This document shows, in pieces, positions 7,997-19,497 of a stretch of DNA of 20,000 bases; the first letter of the stretch is position 1, and the number at the start of each line of letters is the position of its first letter. The stretch is from NCBI RefSeq assembly GCF_000499385.1, contig NW_013653513.1, positions 12,501-32,500 of the forward strand. Direction: 5' to 3'. This DNA comes from Eimeria necatrix. Lineage: Eukaryota; Apicomplexa; Conoidasida; Eucoccidiorida; Eimeriidae. The notes below the pieces were generated by a model. That model saw only the letters and a program-made list of their open reading frames with translations. It searched no databases and was not told where the DNA came from. Made by a program: the position numbers and the translations under genes.

Positions 7997-8794
7997 AAGT
8001 GCTGACCTTGGCAGTTCGCCGGCCAGAGGAGCAGCGCTGCAGTTTGGGGTTTTGGCCCTACCTGCTGCTGCAGCTGCTACAGCTGGAGGCGGTGGTGCTG
8101 CTGCTGCTGCTGCTGCGGGTACAGCAGACACGGCAGGGGCAGCAGCAGCAGCAGCAGCAGCAGCAGGGGCATCAGGCTACCGAGCCAGTGTCCTTGTGGG
8201 GCCCCTCTGCGTCAACCTTACGCCGACTTTGCTGCACGAGCTTCGCCGCTTTCTGCTGCTACCACAGCAGCAGCAGCAGCAGCAAGAGCGGCAGCTGCAG
8301 ATGGATGTGGATTCTTTGGACGGGCTTGCTGATGAGCAGCAGCGGCAACAACAGCAGCTGCAGCAGCAGCAACAATCACTGACAGAGCTGGCTCTCAGCC
8401 CCTCAGGGAGCCAGCGCAGCAGCAGCTGCAGCAGCAGCTGCAGCAGCAGCTGCAGCAGCAGCCGCAGCTCTCTTTGGCGCAGCATGAGCAGCAGCAGCAG
8501 CAAAGCCAGCAGCAGGCCCTACCCGCAGCTGCTGTATTCCATGGACAGCCGCGACCTCAACGTTAGGAAGCAGCAGCAGCAGCAGCAACAGCCAAAAGGC
8601 CGCCGGCGCAGGGCTGATGCAGACGCAGCAGCAGCAGCAGCAGCAGCAAGGCCGGCTGCTGCTGCTGCTGCTAGTGCTCGCCAGGAAATTCATTTTGTTG
8701 TTTCCGTGCCTCACGTTGATGTGCAGCTCTTGCTGCAGCTGCCTTGTGGGAGCAGCAGCAGCCTGCCGCAGCAAGAGAGGTGGCATGGTCGCTT

Positions 8795-8836
<42 letters not shown>

Positions 8837-8881
8837 GCGTCCAAGTTTTCACTGGCTGCATTTCGCGCTGCGATCTGTCAA
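4532..8881 (+). CDS. VPS13: VPS13-family protein, exon 2 (N-terminal lipid-channel region)
   Basis: It continues residues 55-1505 of the model. The apparent GTG start at 4524 lies in the intron; the exon begins after CTCAG. Islands between homopolymers follow, by my recollection, the order of VPS13B. These are ELRASVCWGRQPTLLLSLHF (end of chorein); IELQITNSNIKLL (5128-) and ILTDLTVCIDTE (5343-); DRFCLDVLLQPLHLRLSSKQ (6111-); GRWLKWAVDALLGDSSEEDT (6792-), like the GW-W-acidic segment of VPS13B; MVSVHLPCLSVTLVA (7416-); GVEGGRLVLSKPPAALGVSE (7606-); ASVLVGPLCVNLTPTLLHEL (8184-); and EIHFVVSVPHVDVQLLLQL (8684-). Insertions include an Ala-Ser heptad repeat, a QQQE array and an SR-rich stretch. 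The exon ends at CAA|GTGAGA in phase 2. Assignment to VPS13 is fairly secure; to VPS13B it is likely but unproven. Confidence 0.75.
5574..5741 (+). repeat. 21-bp minisatellite encoding an Ala-Ser heptad (8 units)
   Basis: Eight consecutive 21-bp units of the form GCT GCT GCA (T/G)CA GCA AGC NNT lie in the coding frame. The seventh codon alternates between Gly, Ser and Asp. A degenerate ninth unit follows. They encode a seven-residue repeat such as AAASASG at residues 403-458 of the model. Confidence 0.85.
6393..6500 (+). repeat. 12-bp minisatellite encoding EQQQ (9 units)
   Basis: Nine tandem 12-bp units, mostly GAGCAGCAGCAA, lie exactly in frame and give nine EQQQ repeats at residues 676-711. 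CAA/CAG choice differs between units, so they are not all identical. Confidence 0.9.
7107..7312 (+). other. SR/RS-rich segment in exon 2
   Basis: The frame reads a dense Ser-Arg mixture with KARSRSRSS, RSSRPSSRSSRRSS and RTSRHSRNSS, at about residues 914-982. The Arg codons (CGC, AGG, AGA) interrupt the AGC runs, so this is not a simple homopolymer. It resembles RS domains by composition only. Confidence 0.6.
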
Positions 8882-8899
8882 GTGAGAATTGCAGTGCCA

Positions 8900-8927
8900 A
8901 AACCCTAAACCCTAAACCCTAAACCCT
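8900..8927 (+). repeat. (AAACCCT)4 array, 5' arm in intron 2
   Basis: Four perfect copies start 18 bases after the donor. Confidence 0.95.
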
Positions 8928-9009
8928 TCTTGACCAAATGAGCCCCGTGTTCCTCGCGACAAAACCTGCTAGCTGGAGACCTCGTAGTACAGCTTGCAGG
9001 GTTTAACGC

Positions 9010-9078
9010 TTAGGGTTTAGGGTTTAGGGTTTAGGGTTTAGGGTTTAGGGTTTAGGGTTTAGGGTTCAGGGTTTAGGG
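9010..9078 (+). repeat. (TTTAGGG)~10 array, 3' arm in intron 2
   Basis: One truncated copy, seven perfect copies, one TTCAGGG variant and a final TTTAGGG end about 23 bases before the acceptor. They are the reverse complement of the 5' array. Confidence 0.95.
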
Positions 9079-9101
9079 TCTTGGGGTGTGCGCTTTATCA
9101 G

Positions 9102-9276
9102 GATCAGCCGCAGCTCATTGCCCGAAGTGGTTGAGAGGGAGCTGCTGCCGCTGCTGCTGTGTCAGTGTCTTTGCTTCATCCCCGTGCTGCACATTGCCTT
9201 TGCTGCATGCAGCGACGCTGCTGCTGCTGCTGCATCTCCCGCTGCTGCTGCTGCGACAGGAGTGAAGCCACCTGGT

Positions 9277-9312
<36 letters not shown>

Positions 9313-9671
9313 CACCCAAAGCAGCGCCGCAGGCAGCAGCAAGTGCACAGATGCACCAGCTCTTCTGTCACGGTGGGGCTACTGCAGCTGTCGCTGCTGC
9401 AGTATGAGCATCTGCAGCAGCAGCGAGCAGCAGCAGCAGCAACAAGCGAACCTGCTGTTGCGGGAGCTGCTGCTGCTGCTGCGCAGTCCAGGGTACTGCT
9501 TTTGCTGGAAGGGTTGGAGGCTGAGGTCATGCAGGAAGACTTCGACAGCAGCTTCGCTGCTGCTGCTGCTGCTGCTGCTACTGCAACAGCACAGCAAGCC
9601 ACTACAGCAGCAGCAAACGGTCCAGTCGCGGCCCTGCAGCTGCAGCCCCATGTCTATGCTGACGCCCGCAC

Positions 9672-9710
<39 letters not shown>

Positions 9711-9914
9711 GACACCTCAGTGCTGCGTGTACACCTCAGCCTATAGGGCCGCTGGAGAGCTGCGGTGTCTGGCGATTGGAGCAGCAGCAGCAGATGTTGC
9801 TGTTGCAGCAGCAGCAACTCGCAGCCTCGTCGCGCATGCACTTGGCGTGTACGTTGAGCTGCTGCGCCTCACCTGCCAGCAACTAAGTCCGGAAGTGCAG
9901 CAGCAGCAGGACCC

Positions 9915-9948
<34 letters not shown>

Positions 9949-10063
9949 CGTTATCTGCAGCAGCACACGCCGAAGCAGCAAACCAACGGCAAGGACACGG
10001 CTCCAGCAGTCCCGCCACTACTTGCTATCGAAAGTGCAGCGTCAGCAGCAACAGCAACGACAT

Positions 10064-10095
<32 letters not shown>

Positions 10096-10231
10096 GCAGA
10101 AGCAGAAGCAGTAGAAGCTGCCTGCGCTTCGTGCAGCCGCTGCAGCTGCGCTGGTTGCTTCGGAATATCAGTTGGTCTTGCTGCGGCTGCTGCTGCCCCG
10201 TCTGTTGATGCTTCGTTCGAAGCAGCAGAAA

Positions 10232-10271
<40 letters not shown>

Positions 10272-10484
10272 TTCTGTTACAGGCGATTCTCTGGGCTGTC
10301 TGCGGGTGCTGCTCAAAGGGGCTTGCTGCAGCATCCGCTGTGCCACATATGAAGGAAGCAGCACAGCCGTCGGCAGCAGCAGCAGCAACAGCAGCCGGAG
10401 CAGCAGCAGGAACAGCGGCAGCAGCAGCAGCAGGATACGAGGCGCCTTCGCTCCAGATGTGCGGCCCGTCTTCAACGGAGGCAG

Positions 10485-10521
<37 letters not shown>

Positions 10522-10788
10522 TCGCTGCTGCTCTTCTTTGAGCTATACGCCTCCGTCAGCAGCGGCAGCGCGACGCTGCTGCTGCTGCCGGGGCCCCGCG
10601 AAGTGTCTCTCTTTGCTGCAGCACATCAGCCGCAGGAGCTGCTGCTGCAGCAATACGCTTCTCCAGCAGCAGCAGCAGGTGCAGCAGCAGCTGCTGCTGA
10701 GGCGCTAATTCGGGGCAGCAGAAACAGAACTTCTTCGCTGCGTTTGCCTCTGCCGCCAACGCCCCAACAACAGCAGCAGCACCAGCAG

Positions 10789-10838
<50 letters not shown>

Positions 10839-10948
10839 GCAGCGCTTAAACACTATTCAGCAGCAAGACACAACGGCGAAGGAGCCTCTGGTGCTGCTGT
10901 GCATGCGGTTCGTTGTGAGGCATGCCTCGCAGCAGCAACGCCCCCACT

Positions 10949-10986
<38 letters not shown>

Positions 10987-11227
10987 CCCCTCGCAACAAG
11001 CTTCGCTTCTTTTGGTCTCCACGAAGGTCTGCTGTTTTTGCTGCCGCCGCCCCCTTTCCGGTCGTTTTTGCCGCTGCAGCAGCAGCTGCTGCAGCAAGTG
11101 ACGCAAGGTGCTGCAGCAGCAGACAGGGACTCTGCTGCAGCGCGGCGCTGCCGCCAGCTGCAGCTGCTGCGGGCCGAGGCGGCTTCTGGAGCATCACTGC
11201 AGCAGCCCCTTTTGTTTTTTCGAGTCC

Positions 11228-11258
<31 letters not shown>

Positions 11259-11812
11259 CTGCAACTGCCTGTTGCTGCACCCGGAGGTTGTTGCCCTGCT
11301 GCTTAGCTGCAGCAGCACGCTGCAGCAGGAAGCTGCCGCGGTTGCAGCCGCAGGTGCTGCTGCCTCAGCAGCAGTGGCTGCTGCTGCTGCTGCTGCTGCT
11401 GCAACGAGCCCAGCAGCAGCAGCTCTCTCCACCCAAGCAAACGAGAGCCCCCGGAGCCGACTTGGGCGCTACGCTAGCAGGAACAGCAGCAGCAGCAGCA
11501 GCACCGGCAGCAGCAGACGCGGAACGACTGCAGCAGCAGCAGCAGCAGCAGCGGCGAGCAGGCTGTGGCCCTTGCTGCTGCTGAACCCCGTAGCTGACTG
11601 CCAGCTGCCTGAGTTGCTGCTGTGCCTCTGCAGGTCTCCCGGCGGCGCAGCAGCAGCAGAAGCAACAGCAGCAGCAACAGCAGCAGCAGTTGATGACAGC
11701 AAGCTGCTGTGTCTGCTGCTGCCGAGCATCATCTGGGAAGGACGCTTGCTGCGCTGTGGGGCCCTCCGCGTGTGGGGGCGCCAACCCCTGCTGCAGCAGC
11801 AGCGAGGGCAAG

Positions 11813-11861
<49 letters not shown>

Positions 11862-11991
11862 AGACAACCACCAACAGCAGCAGCCAGAGTGCTGGCAGCA
11901 ACGCGCTGAAATTGGGCCGCTGCTAGTGCAGCTGAGCACTCTGAGCTGCTGCTGGTCATCAGATCGCAGCAGTTCTCGTGAGGAGGCAGCT

Positions 11992-12030
<39 letters not shown>

Positions 12031-12263
12031 CCTGCTGCTGCCACAGCGACGACGCTGCGGGTAGTGCTGCACTGGGAGAAGGAGCTGCTGCTGCATGCAG
12101 CAGAAGCAGATGCTGCTAGCCTCCTGCTTTGGTGGCAGCAGCTGCGCAGCAAATGGACACTTGCGGGCATTACGGAGGAGCAGCAGCAGCAGCAGCAGCA
12201 GCAAAGTACGTGCAGCGGCAGCACGGGCCAGTGCGCCGTAGCTGGAGACAGGAGCTACCACGG

Positions 12264-12310
<47 letters not shown>

Positions 12311-12476
12311 ACAGCACCACTTTGTGGCAGCAGATCGGGGTGGAGGCAACCAGCGTTTTCGCTGTGCAGTTGCTAGTGTCTCAACAGCTGCAGCAGCAGC
12401 AGCAGCAGCAGCCATGGGGCTTGACTCTGGGACTTGGCAGGGCACAGCTGGAGCTCTACAAGCCCCCAAAGTCCTT

Positions 12477-12510
<34 letters not shown>

Positions 12511-12821
12511 TACATGCCCGCGCTGCTCAGTGGCTGGCGCTTGCTTTTGAGTCGTCCGTACGCTGCACTGTTGCAGCCGCAGCAGCAGCAGCAGCAGCAG
12601 CCGCAGCAGCAGCAGCTGCTGCTGCTGCTACAGCAGCATGCCCACCGGCAAGTCTTCGGCGTGTTCGCTGCAGCAGCAGACGCCGCTGCTGCTGCTGCTG
12701 TCACGAAAGATGCAGCAGCGGCAGCTGGGGCGCTGCTGCTGCATGCAGAAGAAGAAGTGACGGCCCCTCAGTTCAGCAGCACTTCCTTGCCTATTGTTTC
12801 TGCTGCGTCTGCGTCTGCTGT

Positions 12822-12859
<38 letters not shown>

Positions 12860-12945
12860 CTGAAAGCAGCACCTGCTCCAGCAGCTGGTGGCTTGCTGTT
12901 TCTGCTGAACGGAGGAAAGGCCTTGCGGCGATTCACAAGTGCCCG

Positions 12946-12987
<42 letters not shown>

Positions 12988-13258
12988 GACAGACATGCTT
13001 CCAGTTGGTGTCTCCTCGATGGAGAAGCGGTCCTGCAGCAAACCACGTGGGGAGTTGTGCTGCTGCCAGTAACGTTGCAGCTGCCTGCAGTTGCTGCTGC
13101 TGCAGTCTGCTCAATCCTGGGCTCTTTTGCAGCAGCCGCTGCTGCTGCTGCCGCTGCTGCTGCTGCTGTGGCACCTCCAGGACTGGATGCTGTCAAGGTA
13201 CTTTCTGTGGAGCTCCTGAGGCAGAGGCTGCAGCTCCAGACAGCGGGAGCCGCGGCTG

Positions 13259-13291
<33 letters not shown>

Positions 13292-13731
13292 TTGTTGCAA
13301 CAGCTGCAGCAGCTGCAGCAGCTGAAACACACGCGGAGCTGCCGCTGCTGCAACGCAGCAGCTGGGAAGTCCGCTGTGGCAATTTGGCTCTTCACTTGCC
13401 TGTTTCTTCTGCAGCAGCAGGAAACGAGGAAGCAGCAGCAGCAGCAGCAGCGAACCCAGAGGCAGCAGCAGGAAGCCTGGTGGTCACGGTGGCGGACTTT
13501 TTTGCATCTGTTGTTTCCCTCCGTGCGTACCATCAGCAGCAGCAGCAGCAGCAGCAGCAAGACGGTCACATGGTCCAGCAGCAGGAGCTGCTGCTGCTGG
13601 CAAACGTCAGTGCTGCTGCTTCAGCTCCAGCGGCAGCAGCAGCAGCAGAAACAGGAGCAGCAGAAACACTCTTTAGCTGCGGTGATCGGCTATTCATACA
13701 CCCCGTCAGTCTTCGCATTCACAAGTCAGAG

Positions 13732-13767
<36 letters not shown>

Positions 13768-13884
13768 CTCGAAGAGTGCTGCTGCTGCACTGCGTTGCTG
13801 CGGTCTTGCTGCTGCGACGCTTGCGGCAGGTGCAGCCACGTCTTAGGAGAGTTTGCTTGTGGGACCCACAGGCCGCTGCAGTGC

Positions 13885-13936
<52 letters not shown>

Positions 13937-14946
13937 TTTTGCAGGTCTCTCGAAGTCTCCCCCTTGGCTGCCGTTTGCATGCGCATGCCTCTGCAGTGTA
14001 CGTGGACCTCAGCGACCAGGCAGTGCTGCTGCTTTTGCTGCAGCTGCTGCATCAGATCCGGAGGCATGCTGCAGCAGTAGCAGCAGCAGCAGAAGCTGCA
14101 GCAGCATGCGCTGTTTCCGTACCTGACAGCAGTGATATTGCTTCTACCATTGTGCTTGAAGGCGATGTGCAGCAGCAGCAGCAGCAGCAGGAGCAGCAGC
14201 AGCAGGCACAACAGCTTCAGCAGCATGAGCAGCAGCAGCACATGCAGCAGCTGCAACGACAAGAGCAGCAGCAGGAACTGCTTCTGCAAGCAGATGCACT
14301 TGAAGTGCTGGTGGCCTCTCCCTGTGCAGCAGCAACAGCAGCAGTTGCTGCAGCACCAGCAGCAGCAGCAGGATACAAGGAGGGCGCTGCTGCAGCCCCT
14401 GTTGATTTGCTGTGGTGTGGAGACGCCGTGTCAACAGCCTGCAGCAGCAGCAGCTGCAGCAGCAGCAGCCACAGCCGCAGCAGCAGCTGCGGTCTATGTA
14501 GGAGCAGCAGACGCTCAGGCAGAAGGCCAGCAGCAACAGCAGCAGCAGCAGCAGCAGCAGGTGCAGACAGCTCTGCAGCGGACACACAAGCTGCAGCAGC
14601 AGCAGAACACGAGAAAAGGGAGCCTTTGGCTCAGTTGCTGCAGCGAGTGGCAGCTGACCGAATTTGCATGCGTCGTTTGCTGCTGCGCAATGGAGTGCAG
14701 CTTCCTGTTGCTGCTGCTGCTGCTTCTGCTGCTGCTGCCATTGATGACTGCGCACCAATCGCTCTGAGAGCTGTGGGGCTGCAGCTGCAGCAAAGCAGCA
14801 GCAGCAGCAGCAGCAGAAGCAGCAATTGCAGAAGCTGCAGCACACGATTTTCCTTGCAGACTCTTGTGCTGCAGCTCGGCAGATCTGCTCTGGTGTCTGT
14901 ACACCCAGCAGCAGCAGCAGCAAGTGCGACAAAGAAGAAGCAAAGG

Positions 14947-14979
<33 letters not shown>

Positions 14980-15034
14980 ATGTCATGCGGCATTGAGGTG
15001 ACGTGGACACTAGCTCCTGGCCCAGAGACAGCAA

Positions 15035-15074
<40 letters not shown>

Positions 15075-15756
15075 GGCAGCTCAGCGGACAGTTTGCCTCA
15101 ACAGCGTGGCCCTCGTGCTGCACCCGCATGCAGCGCAGCAGCAGCTGCTGCAGCTATCCAAGAGTCGCACTTTGCTGCTGCTGCAGCGAGCTTTCGAACC
15201 AATAGATGTGGGCAAGGCAATACAGCAAGAGCACTCAAAGCAGCAGCAGCAAAGACCGGAGCAGCAGCAGCAGCAGCAAAGACAGCAGTGCCAGCAGCAG
15301 GTGGACAAGCTCTTCGTAGATTTCCTGCTGCTGCATGCGGCAGAAGGCAGCAGCAGCAGCGATCTCAGGGCTTTGCGGCTGCTGCTGCACCAGGGGGCTG
15401 CAGTCATTTGGCCTCCACAGGAGCAGCAGCAACAGCAGCGCCAGGTGGAAAAGACGCAGCAAGTGCAGCAGCAGCAGGAAGAGCAGCAGCAGCAGGAGGA
15501 GCAGCAGCAGCAGCAGCATCACGCCGTAGAGCTTTGCGAGCTGCAGCGACGGCAGCACTCATTCGCTGCGTATATGTGCAAGCCATCTGCTGCTGCTGCA
15601 GCAGCAGCAGCAGGCAGCAGCAGCTCGCGCACCGTAGACGTTATTGCTGCTGCCGTGTCGCTTTGCTGCTGGGCTGCAGCAGCACCGCTGCAGCACCTGC
15701 CGCTGCTGCCGCCAGTGCGGCTGAGTGGCACGGTGTCTATACACCACAACAAGGCT

Positions 15757-15791
<35 letters not shown>

Positions 15792-15925
15792 GGGATATCT
15801 GCCCGTTGCTGCTGCTGGGGAGGGTGCAGCAGCAGCAGCTGCTGCCCAGCTTGCATGCACTTGCCTGCGGCGACTGTACATCTCAGCGGGCCTAAGCCTT
15901 CATCAGGCCTCACCAGTTAGTGGGC

Positions 15926-15964
<39 letters not shown>

Positions 15965-16345
15965 CAACAACAGAAGCAGCAACAGCAGCGACAACTGCGG
16001 CCGTAGTGGCTGATGGTGGCGCTGCTGCTGCTCCTGCTGCTGCTGCTGCTGCTTCATACACCGAAGGAGCTGCTGAGTTTCAGGTGTCTCCCGTGCTGCT
16101 GCGTCTGTCTCCTTGGAAGCTGCAGCTGCTGCTGCAGACCATCGCTGGGGTGAGAGACATGGCTGCTGCTGCTGCTGCTGCTGCTGTTGGCACTGCAACT
16201 GCTGCTTCCGTGCCCATGGAAAAAGAGACCGGCGCTGCTGCTGCGCCAGAAGCAGCAGCAGCAAAAGCCGCAGCAACAGCAACGGCTGCAGAGCCCGCAG
16301 ACTGGCAGCTGCTTCCTTTCAAGCTTCCTCTGCAGCAGCCTGGCT

Positions 16346-16380
<35 letters not shown>

Positions 16381-16689
16381 CCACCACCACCAACAGCAGC
16401 AGCGAGAGAAGGTCACGGGAGGTCTGGCTGCGCCTGCCTGCAGCTGCGCGTTGCTGCAGTTCCCAGCAATTTCTGCAGTGACGAAGAAGCAGAGGCTGCT
16501 GCTGCTGCTGCTGCACTCGACTGCATGCATGCAGTCTTCCGCAGCCTCCCTGCAGCAGCAGCTACTGCAGCAGCAGCAGCTGAGCAGCAGGAGCCGCAGG
16601 AGCTGCTACAGGTGCTCCTTTGCCTGCCCAGACCTGCCTGTCTGGTGGCTGCTGCAGTGCAGGCCGACCCCCACGACCCTCAGGAGCTC

Positions 16690-16739
<50 letters not shown>

Positions 16740-16880
16740 GCAGCAGGGATGGGCAGTGCAGCGTGTAGAGGCGTACGACGAGCTGCAGCGGAAATTTCGT
16801 GGGGCCCATTTTGGCCGCCCAAGGCGGAGCAGCAGCAATTTGCTTGCGCGGCGCTTCAGGGTCACCTTGCAGCACCCACG

Positions 16881-16916
<36 letters not shown>

Positions 16917-17577
16917 GCAGCAACTGCTGCTGCTGGCTGCCTTCCCAGTGCTGCCCGCTGCGCTGCGGCAGTGGAGGGTGTCGCTACAGTGTAACGGTTT
17001 CTGTGCTACTTTCGCGCATGCTGCAGCAGCAGCAGCAGCAGCAGCAGCAGCGCCTGCAGCAGCTGCTGCAGCAGCAGGGCTGTATCCGTTTGACGCTTTG
17101 GGTCTCGAGGCCCCTGCAATGGAAGCAGCAGCAGAGTCTCTGCACCTGTCGCTGCAGCATGTGGCTCCTGTAGCTGCAGTCGCAAGTGCTGCTGCTGCTG
17201 CTGACCCTGCTGCTGCTGCTGGTCTTGCTGCTGCAGGGGGCGTTGCTTTGCTGCTGAACCTGCAGCAGCTAAGGGCCCGGGTGCAGCACCCCTCTACTCT
17301 GCAGCCGCTGCAGCTGCTGCACTGCCCTGCAGTCGCTGTGCACGCAGCAGTAGCAGCAGCAGCAGAAACAGCAGCAGCAGCAGCAGCAGGACTCGTTTCT
17401 CTTGTTCCTGCGCTCTCCAAGCTAGAGCCAGGTGGTGCTGCAGTGGGTTTGCTGCTGCAGCAGCAGCTGACTGTACATCTGGATGCGCTGCGTTTATGGC
17501 GCGCTGTAGCAGCAGCAGAAGCAGTTGCTGCTACGTTCGCCAAGGAAGAAGACCTGCCGCAGCAGCAGCAGCAGCAA

Positions 17578-17610
<33 letters not shown>

Positions 17611-17784
17611 AAAGCCCATCCTGAAGCAGCAGCACTGCAGCAAGTGCCCCCCCACGTGCCTTTGCTGCTGACGAATCTGCTGCCTGTTCCTCTGCTGCTG
17701 CAGCAGGGGTCCTTTGGCGGCTCGCTGCTGCTGCCTCCAGGTGCAGCAAAAGCAGCTTTCTGGTGTGTCCCTCCAGCTTACCCC

Positions 17785-17815
<31 letters not shown>

Positions 17816-17995
17816 AAAGGATGTCGCTGCGGTTCGCTCTCGCTTGCGGTGGCGGCTGGTCGGCTCCTGTATTTCCTGCTGCTGCTGCTGCTGCGTCTGC
17901 TGCTGGAGCTGCTGCTGTGCGCTGGGAGCCACTGCTGCTGCCAGCAGCCTCAGGGACCTCTTGTGTCGTCTTGCTGCCGAGATGCGGCAGCAGCA

Positions 17996-18026
<31 letters not shown>

Positions 18027-18181
18027 AGTGAGCTACAGAGTGTGGTTTGGGGTGTGCAGCCGCACGCCGCTGCAAGTGTGCTGCTTCATTTGCCCTCCGC
18101 TGCTTCTGCAGCAGCAGCAGCTAATGCTGCCACTGCTATTTCGCACCCATATAGGCGAGCAGCAGCAGCATCATGCGGAAC

Positions 18182-18216
<35 letters not shown>

Positions 18217-18372
18217 GGCGACTTTGGCCTGTGCTTCCAGAGAGAAGTACCATCATTACACATGCTGCTGAGGCTGCTGCTGCCGAAGCAACAGCAGGAG
18301 CAGCAGCTGCTGCCGCTGCAGCAAGGCCAAAGTGCGCTGCAGCAGCGAGAGGGCCCAGCAGGTGCATGTGAA

Positions 18373-18417
<45 letters not shown>

Positions 18418-18693
18418 GAAATGCAGCACACACTAGGTTCCATTTACACTAGCAGTGCTCGCGATAACAGCGTGCAGTTGCAGCAGGTGCTGTTACAGCA
18501 GCAGCAGCAGCAGACGCAGAAGCAGCAGCAGCATGCAGAACAGCAGCAACAGCAGCAAGAACAACAGGACTTCGACTGGGCAGCAACAGCAGCAGCTGTG
18601 GGTCAACTGGGCCCGTCTGCTGCTGCAGCTGCTGCAATCTTGCCGCCTGCTGCTGCTCCCTTGTCTGTGTCCTTGTCACTTCAAGCTCGTCAT

Positions 18694-18724
<31 letters not shown>

Positions 18725-19057
18725 CTCCTGCTGCTCCTGGCAGCTTCGGGGGCCTCACAGGGCCCCTGCTGCTGCTGCAGGCAGCTAACGGGCAGGAGCA
18801 GCAGCATCCGAGACGGCAGCAGAGCTTCCTGCGGTGGCTGCAGCAGCAGCCAGGGCAGCAGCAGCAGCAGCAGCAGTTTCGGGCGGGTTTCGTTATGCTT
18901 CCTTCGGCGCCCCCTGAGGAGCCGCAGCAGCAACACGACCAGCAGCAGCAGCTGCAACGGCAGCAGCAGCTGCAGCAACAGCAGCAGCAAGAACAGGAGC
19001 AGAGCACTGCTTGCCTCTTCTGCTACGCTGGCAGTGTGGACGTCGACAGCTTTGAGT

Positions 19058-19098
<41 letters not shown>

Positions 19099-19233
19099 GG
19101 CCCGCTGATGCTGCGGATGCGCCCGGCGCTGTGTGTGAGCAACAAAACCAGCAGCAGCTTGCTGCTGCAGCTGCAGGGCACATCGTCGAGGGACATCAAG
19201 GAGCTGCTGCTGCTGCCCTCCTCTGCTCTGCAG
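9102..19233 (+). CDS. VPS13: VPS13-family protein, exon 3 (central channel to VAB/SHR-BD-like region)
   Basis: One 10.1-kb open exon encodes residues 1505-4882 of the model. Short beta-strand-like islands alternate with Gln, Ser and Ala runs, the longest being 18 Gln at 16693-16746. Early islands include ALGVYVELLRLTCQQ (9838-), FFELYASVSSGSATLLLL (10534-) and VLLCMRFVVRHAS (10891-). The late part resembles the VPS13 adaptor-binding (VAB, SHR-BD) repeats: VPLLLTNLLPVPLLLQ (17656-) with the expected Asn at residue 4363, GGGWSAPVFPAA, then VSYRVWFGVCSRTPLQV (18028-) with Cys 4490 where an Asn is usual, and ALCVSNKTSSSLLLQ (19126-) with Asn 4852. VAB modules recruit VPS13 to organelles through adaptor proteins. 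The exon ends CTGCAG|GTTTGC in phase 0; unspliced, the frame ends in a Cys run and TGA at 19264-19266. Confidence 0.75.
16693..16746 (+). repeat. 18-codon polyglutamine tract
   Basis: There are eighteen consecutive Gln codons, all CAG except one CAA. This is among the longest homopolymers in the VPS13-like gene, between a hydrophobic island ending DPQELE and the GWAVQRVEAYDEL segment. Confidence 0.9.
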
Positions 19234-19391
19234 GTTTGCTGTTGCTGCTGCTGCTGCTGCAGCTGATGCTGCTTCTACTGCTGCTTTTGTGCTGCTGCTA
19301 TGGCTTCCAGTGTTGTTGCCGTTGGACTGCCTGCTGCAATGCTAGCTGATTCTTTTGCCTGTTTGAGCTGCTGCAGCTGGGCTCAGTATTG

Positions 19392-19423
<32 letters not shown>

Positions 19424-19497
19424 TCATCCTCCCCGTTGCTGCCGCTGCTGCAGCTCCTGAGTGAAGGTGCAGCAACTATTCTGCGGTGTGTGTGCAG
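19234..19497 (+). other. Probable VPS13-like intron 3 (264 nt)
   Basis: The donor is CAG|GTTTGC. The suggested acceptor is TGTGTGTGCAG at 19487-19497, which restores the frame in phase 0. The interior is CTG/pyrimidine-rich with long CTG runs (19240-19260 and 19390-19422) and no telomere-like array. Other acceptors, or a small extra exon within 19260-19450, cannot be excluded, so this junction is less certain than the first two. Confidence 0.45.

Larger units (their letters stand above)
8882..9101 (+). other. VPS13-like intron 2 with inverted telomere-like arrays (220 nt)
   Basis: The donor is GTGAGA and the acceptor is GCGCTTTATCAG. The frame hits a TGA at 8883-8885 if unspliced. Splicing 8881 to 9102 completes an AAG codon in phase 2 and gives LRSVK-ISRSSLP. 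A second acceptor AG six bases later (9106-9107) is also in phase. AAACCCT copies (8900-8927) and TTTAGGG copies (9010-9078) form a second inverted pair around an 82-nt loop. Confidence 0.7.

Noticed and set aside
8943..9000. Cassette exon in the loop of intron 2
   Set aside because: It is open and bounded by AG and GT, but it is 58 nt and leaves in phase 0, whereas exon 3 needs phase 2.
925..9078. True telomere or chromosome end
   Set aside because: The five heptamer arrays are short (4 to about 10 copies), occur in both orientations and are flanked by coding sequence on both sides, so they are interstitial.
19260..19450. Extra small exon within intron 3
   Set aside because: Several short open pieces exist (for example one encoding VVAVGLPAAMLADSF), but none had a clear acceptor and donor pair in phase. 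The direct 19233 to 19498 join is simpler.
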